A DNA stretch of 6,066 bases from an uncultured Lachnospiraceae bacterium (GTDB lineage: Bacteria > Bacillota > Clostridia > Lachnospirales > Lachnospiraceae). Location of the stretch: the NCBI GenBank assembly GCA_910585465.1, contig CAJUEW010000051.1, forward strand, positions 1 through 6,066. The letters run 5' to 3'. The translations under genes and the position numbers were made by a program. The notes under the pieces were generated by a model, which was given only the letters and a program-made list of their open reading frames with translations, did not search any database and was not told the origin of the DNA. This document shows, in pieces, positions 6,019 to 6,066 of this stretch; position 1 is the stretch's first letter, and each line of letters begins with the position of its first letter.

Positions 6019-6062
6019 AACCCCTTTTGTTAGACAAAAATAAATGTCTAATGAAAGGGGTT
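6019..6062. repeat. Large inverted repeat upstream of the redox operon
   Basis: Plus strand AACCCCTTTTGTTAGACA and the opposite arm TGTCTAATGAAAGGGGTT pair at 16 of 18 positions around an eight-base AT loop. The inner arms TTAGACA (6030-6036) and TGTCTAA (6045-6051) are perfect. On the minus strand no T-tract follows, so it is not a clean terminator for genes entering from the right. On the plus strand TTATTT follows but the window ends. It may be a bidirectional terminator, an operator, or an element end. Confidence 0.6.
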
Positions 6063-6066
6063 ATTT

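Noticed and set aside
1..6066. CRISPR array, tRNA or rRNA
   Set aside because: No regularly spaced repeats, no cloverleaf and no rRNA-like stretch seen on either strand.

Overview
Every gene I can support lies on the minus strand, so transcription runs from high to low coordinates. Strong Shine-Dalgarno sites (AGGAGG, GGAG, AAGGA), many TTG/GTG starts, Rho-independent terminators and the protein families suggest a low-to-mid GC Firmicute, most likely a gut Clostridia/Lachnospiraceae-type organism. This is inference; the window has no rRNA or other phylogenetic marker.

Three blocks differ in base composition. (1) Positions 1-1656 have moderate GC and look like the accessory module of an integrative conjugative element: a 35-residue membrane peptide, a 188-residue protein of unknown function, and two tandem, mutually similar ArdA-like (antirestriction) proteins. 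One of these is frameshifted in a GA repeat; the other starts with TTG and runs off the window. (2) Positions about 1680-3710 are strikingly AT-rich. They hold what is best read as the wreck of a two-gene ATPase/helicase defence locus of the Gabija type. The 5' part of an OLD-family ATPase gene (Walker A intact) is interrupted at an A6 run and then fused in frame to the 3' half of a UvrD-like helicase gene. A promoter with an extended -10 and a palindrome over its -35 region precedes it, and terminator hairpins lie on either side. (3) Positions about 3710-6066 are a more GC-rich chromosomal-type redox operon in the order flavodoxin, cupin, SDR oxidoreductase, flavodoxin-like lipoprotein. Its first gene has an in-frame TGA in place of an expected glycine. 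Its last gene is cut off mid-domain exactly where the AT-rich DNA starts.

The simplest story is that mobile DNA joined the redox operon at about position 3700, truncating the lipoprotein gene, and brought a defence cassette next to an antirestriction module. The defence cassette then decayed by an internal deletion and a one-base slip. The redox operon probably serves NAD(P)H/flavin-linked reduction of small molecules, but its substrate cannot be read from the sequence. Four loci are disrupted in 6 kb, so either this is a decaying region or some indels at short repeats are sequence errors.
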